Below are positions 60,737-64,000 of a DNA stretch of 64,000 nucleotides, one piece after another. Source of the DNA: Saccharothrix deserti (GTDB lineage Bacteria; Actinomycetota; Actinomycetes; Mycobacteriales; Pseudonocardiaceae); assembly GCF_009769385.1 (NCBI RefSeq), contig NZ_ML775959.1, positions 124,001-188,000 on the forward strand. The letters are read 5' to 3'. Within the stretch, counting starts at the first letter, position 1; the number at the start of each line of letters is the position of its first letter. Under the pieces are notes generated by a model. That model was not told the DNA's origin and did not search any database. It saw nothing but the letters and a program-made list of their open reading frames with translations. The position numbers and the translations under genes were made by a program.

Positions 60737-63480
60737 TGGCGGAACGCCGCAGCGCGGTCGTCGGGGCACCGGTCGGGCGGGACGCCGCGGTCGCGGCGAT
60801 CCGCGCCAGGGTCGAGGAGATCGTGTCCGGCGAACCGGGAGGCGCGCTGCTGCTGAGCGGTCCGGTCGGCATCGGCCGGTCGACCGTCATCGAACGGGCC
60901 CGCGACGCCCTGCGCGACGACGTCACGGTGGCGCACGCGTGCTGCGTCCCCGGCGCGCCGCAGTTCGCCGCGCTGCGGCACTTGCTGGGCTCCCGGGCCG
61001 ACGAACTGCTGCCCCCGCCGCCGGAAGAGGCGCGGCCGGACGACTACGCGCTGCTGTACCGCCTCTACCGGCACGTGGTGGTGCTCGCCGCCGAACGTCC
61101 CGTGGTGCTCCTGGTGGACGACGCGCACTACTGCGACCTCGCCACCGCGCGCTGGCTCGACTTCCTGCTCCGACGCGTGGCCGGCCTGCCGGTGCTCGTC
61201 GTGCTGGCGTTGCCGCACGGCGAGCACGGCGTGGGCGACGTGCGGTTCACCGACCTGGACGAGGCGATCCACACGACCCTCGTCCGCCTGGCCCCGCTGG
61301 GCGAGGGGGAGATCGCGGAGTTCGTCGCCCGGGAGCTCGGCATCGAGCCGGACGACGAGTTCCTGGCCGTGTGCATGGAGGTGACCGGCGGCAACGCCGC
61401 GATGATGCGCGCGCTGCTGATCCGGCTGCGGGACGACGGCCTGGGGTCCGAGGACCCGGAGCCCGGCGCCCACGCGGCGGACCGCGCGCACCGGGTGGCC
61501 TCCGAGTGGGCGATCACCTGCATGGTGACGTGGCTGGAGAAGCAGAGCGAGCCGATCCGCCAGTACGCCACCGGCGTGGCGTTGCTCGACACCGCCGCGT
61601 CGCCCGAGGTGATCGCGGCGCTGTTCGGGATGTCGACGGCGGTCGCGTCGGCCGCCCGCGCCACCCTGGTCTACTTCCGCGCCCTGGCCCCGAACGGCGT
61701 GGAGTTCCGCGCCGACTACCTGCGCGACAGCCTGCTCGGCGCGCTCGACCCCGCGGAGACGGCGGCGTTGCGGGTGCGCGCGGCCCGGTTGCTCGCCGAC
61801 CTGGGTCGTCCCGACGAGGAGATCGCCCGTCAGCTCGTGGCCGTGCCTGCGCCGGCGGAGCCGTGGATGCTGTCCGCGCTGAGCGGAGCCGCCCGGTCGG
61901 CGGCCTCCGCCGGTTCGCCGGAGGTCGCGGTGGAGTACCTGCGCCGCGTGCTCGACGCCGCGCCGGACCAGGTCGACACGCGGGTGGAGCTGGCGATGGC
62001 GCTCGCGCAGACGGACCCGGGCGCCGCGCTGACCGCGTTCACCGAGGCACTGGCCGGTATCGCCGACCCCGTCGTGAAGGCGTCCCTCGCGGTCCGGTAC
62101 GCGATGGTCGCCCTCGGCGCGCGGCGGTCCGCGCAGGCGATCTCCGTCGTCCTGGACGCGCTGGACGGCCTGCCCGCCGACGCCGACACCGACCTGCGGG
62201 TGCTGGTCGACCTCACCGCGCTCGTGCTCGGTTTCGGCAACCTCGGCACGACGGCCCAGGCGGTGGCGCGGGGTCGTGCGACCGCGGCGCCGTCCGGGCG
62301 GACGACGAGCGAACGGCGGCTGGCGCACCAGTTGGCGCGCACCGAGATGCTGTCCGGCGGTTCGTCGCACCGCGCGCTGGAGCTGATCGCCCTCGGCGCG
62401 AACCGGCGGATCGAGCCGTACGACTGGTGGGACGTCTACCCCTCGATCGTGCTCCACTTCGCCGGCGACCCGGGCGCGGCGCTGAGCCGCCTGGACACGG
62501 CGTTGACCGACACCTCGCGCCGCGGCGACGCCTGGAGCCACTACCTGACCCTGGTCGCGCGGGCGGCACTGCGACTGGACGCCGGGGAGCTGACGGACGC
62601 CGAGGCGGACGCCGAACACGCGCTCGGGGTCGTGGAGGCGGCGGGGTGGACGGTGAACGACGCGTGGGCGCGGACGGTCGTGGACGCGGCGCGCGTGAAC
62701 CGCAACGCGGGCGCCGCGGCGGAGCCACCCGACGTGGGCGCGGAGCCGCGCAGCGTCTTGGAGTACGGCGCCGAGATGATCGCCCTCGCCCGGAGGCGGG
62801 TGATCAGGCTCGACCACGAGGGCGCGCTGGAGGTGTTGCTGCGGTGCGGCCGGGAGTTGGACGCGATGAGCGTGCGCAACCCGGTGCTCGTGCCGTGGTG
62901 GCTCGACGCGACCACGCTGCTGGCCGACCTCGGCCGGCCCGCCGAGGCGGTCGACCTGGTCGAGCGCGGTGCGGAGCGGGCCGCCCGCTGGGACACCCCC
63001 ACCGCCCGCGGGTACGCGCTGCTGGCCGAGGGCCTGATCACGTCCGGTCGGGCGCGGGTCGAGGTGCTGGAGGCGGCGGTCGGTGAGCTGACGGGCACCG
63101 GCGCCCTGCTCCGCGAGGTGGGGGCGCGGACGGCGCTCGGCCACGCGTTCCTGGCCGAGGGCCGGGGCAAACCCGCCCGGAGGCACTTCCGGGCCGCGGT
63201 GGACCTGGCGGTGCGGTGCGGCGACCTCCCGGCGGCGGCCGTGGCCCGGTCCGGGCTCATGCGCGCGGGGGGCCGGATGCCCGGTCTGACCGCCACCCCG
63301 GCGAACATGCTGACCGGCAGCGAGCGCCGCGTCGCCGCGCTGGCCGCCGAGGGCAGGACGAACCGGGAGATCGCGGCGGCGCTGTTCGTCACCGTGCGCA
63401 CGGTCGAGAGCCACCTGTCCAACGCCTACCGCAAGCTCGGCGTGCAGACGCGGACCGATCTCGTGGGGCACCTCGGATGA
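60736..63480 (+). CDS. LAL-type (large ATP-binding LuxR) transcriptional regulator
   Basis: This is a 914-residue protein. An N-terminal STAND-type ATPase has Walker A GPVGIGRST at 42-50 (Arg48 where Lys is usual) and Walker B VLLVDDAHYCD near 124. A long helical region follows, and a C-terminal LuxR helix-turn-helix (LTGSERRVAALAAEGRTNRE, then VTVRTVESHLSNAYRKL). Such proteins are usually pathway-specific activators of sugar or antibiotic genes. GGGGAG precedes the ATG, which overlaps the stop of the leader ORF. The stop overlaps the start of a second LAL gene. Confidence 0.9.
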   Translation: MAERRSAVVGAPVGRDAAVAAIRARVEEIVSGEPGGALLLSGPVGIGRSTVIERARDALRDDVTVAHACCVPGAPQFAALRHLLGSRADELLPPPPEEARPDDYALLYRLYRHVVVLAAERPVVLLVDDAHYCDLATARWLDFLLRRVAGLPVLVVLALPHGEHGVGDVRFTDLDEAIHTTLVRLAPLGEGEIAEFVARELGIEPDDEFLAVCMEVTGGNAAMMRALLIRLRDDGLGSEDPEPGAHAADRAHRVASEWAITCMVTWLEKQSEPIRQYATGVALLDTAASPEVIAALFGMSTAVASAARATLVYFRALAPNGVEFRADYLRDSLLGALDPAETAALRVRAARLLADLGRPDEEIARQLVAVPAPAEPWMLSALSGAARSAASAGSPEVAVEYLRRVLDAAPDQVDTRVELAMALAQTDPGAALTAFTEALAGIADPVVKASLAVRYAMVALGARRSAQAISVVLDALDGLPADADTDLRVLVDLTALVLGFGNLGTTAQAVARGRATAAPSGRTTSERRLAHQLARTEMLSGGSSHRALELIALGANRRIEPYDWWDVYPSIVLHFAGDPGAALSRLDTALTDTSRRGDAWSHYLTLVARAALRLDAGELTDAEADAEHALGVVEAAGWTVNDAWARTVVDAARVNRNAGAAAEPPDVGAEPRSVLEYGAEMIALARRRVIRLDHEGALEVLLRCGRELDAMSVRNPVLVPWWLDATTLLADLGRPAEAVDLVERGAERAARWDTPTARGYALLAEGLITSGRARVEVLEAAVGELTGTGALLREVGARTALGHAFLAEGRGKPARRHFRAAVDLAVRCGDLPAAAVARSGLMRAGGRMPGLTATPANMLTGSERRVAALAAEGRTNREIAAALFVTVRTVESHLSNAYRKLGVQTRTDLVGHLG

Positions 63481-64000
63481 CGGGGACGTCGGTGACGACC
63501 GGGCTCGTGGAGCGCGACGCCGAACTGGTGGCCCTGGACGACGCCGTCCGGGCGTTGGCGGCCGGTGGGTCGTCGCTGTTCGAGGTCGTCGGCCCGGCCG
63601 GGACGGGCCGCAGTGCGGTGGCCCGCCACGTCGCGGCGAGCGGAACCGGGGCAGGCGTGGTGGTGCTGACGATGACGGCGTCACCGGACGGGACCGACCG
63701 CGAGCGCCGCGTCCTCGCCGACCTGCTGGTCCGGCTCGAAAGCGCGCCGTCGCACGATCCCCACGCGGCCGGCCCCGTCGGACCGCTGCTGCTCGTGGTG
63801 GACGACGCGCAGTGGCTGGACGACGCGTCACGGGCACGGCTCGCCGCCCTGGCCCGGTGGAGTCGCGACACGCCGATCATGATCGTGGTGGCGTCCGACT
63901 GCCTGAGAACGGTCCTCGACGGCGCGACCGTGCTGACCTTGCGCCCGCTGGGCGCGGCGGCCGTCGCGGAGCTGGTGGCGTCCCGGTTCGCGGAGCCCGC
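63477..64000 (+). CDS. Second LAL-type regulator, N-terminal part
   Basis: The visible 174 codons give an AAA/STAND ATPase start: ERDAELVALDDAVRALAAGG, Walker A GPAGTGRSAV (Arg45 replaces Lys), Walker B LLLVVDDAQWLDD. The ATG overlaps the stop of the previous LAL gene (ATGA), so the two are co-translated and are probably the result of duplication. The gene is cut by the window edge, so a LuxR domain is assumed, not seen. Confidence 0.82.
   Translation, partial: MTGTSVTTGLVERDAELVALDDAVRALAAGGSSLFEVVGPAGTGRSAVARHVAASGTGAGVVVLTMTASPDGTDRERRVLADLLVRLESAPSHDPHAAGPVGPLLLVVDDAQWLDDASRARLAALARWSRDTPIMIVVASDCLRTVLDGATVLTLRPLGAAAVAELVASRFAEP

Noticed and set aside
60463..63837. 1124-codon minus-strand open frame over the LAL genes
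   Set aside because: Repetitive Arg/Gly/His/Gln translation; both LAL ATPase motifs and the LuxR domain are on the plus strand.

Overview
The window is about 70% GC, its codons end mostly in G or C, GTG starts are common, and Shine-Dalgarno sites are purine-rich. With the gene content (indigoidine-type NRPS, F420-type oxidoreductase, LAL and PaaX regulators, GH10-CBM2 xylanase, many TetR, LacI and IclR switches), this points to a filamentous actinomycete. Pseudonocardiales such as Saccharothrix, Lentzea or Actinosynnema are my guess, not a demonstrated assignment. No rRNA, tRNA, CRISPR array, insertion sequence or complete prophage was seen.

Left edge (1-7.5 kb): a run of minus-strand genes ends in a truncated BpsA/IndC indigoidine synthetase. 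Upstream of it lie a WrbA flavodoxin, a uracil phosphoribosyltransferase, a TrpF-like barrel that has lost the catalytic Cys, a DJ-1/PfpI protein and a hydrolase. Cupin and EamA-transporter remnants are interspersed, and a LuxR-type regulator follows. After a gene-poor stretch come a membrane protein, a nitroreductase and a translationally coupled two-gene RNA-repair unit (10.4-14.7 kb). One of its proteins carries MJ1316, EEP nuclease, 2H and nucleotidyltransferase domains; the other joins an RNA ligase to a P-loop kinase. htpG is divergent to this pair.

16.8-23.4 kb: a SnoaL-like tandem protein, a YceI protein, and an SDR/TetR pair with two operator copies. An island of two tiny genes, an XRE-TPR regulator and a HAD hydrolase follows, bracketed by a 358-bp direct repeat with one mismatch. 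23.4-30.9 kb is a plant-polysaccharide locus: secreted GH5, GH35 beta-galactosidase, a sugar ABC importer and a LacI regulator with matching operators. 30.9-40.5 kb is an aromatic-acid locus: PaaX, then an SDR-amidohydrolase-MaoC-transporter-CoA ligase operon resembling the cou pathway for p-hydroxycinnamates, then IclR, pobA and a thiolase. Together they would take p-coumarate through 4-hydroxybenzoate to protocatechuate.

40.5-53.6 kb holds an SDR/XRE pair, a GH10-CBM2 xylanase, an unrecognised zinc-protease-like protein with a small partner, a SelT/W-type redox protein, a TetR/CocE-hydrolase operon, an F420-type oxidoreductase, a homocysteine methyltransferase and an SDR/ArsR pair. 53.6-54.7 kb has no clear gene but carries six consecutive inverted repeats, including a 40-bp perfect palindrome, just before an orphan PKS acyltransferase. 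The right end (56.3-64 kb) holds a lone winged-helix protein, an idonate/gluconate dehydrogenase operon with its IclR regulator, a small coupled leader ORF and two tandem LAL regulators, the second cut by the window edge.
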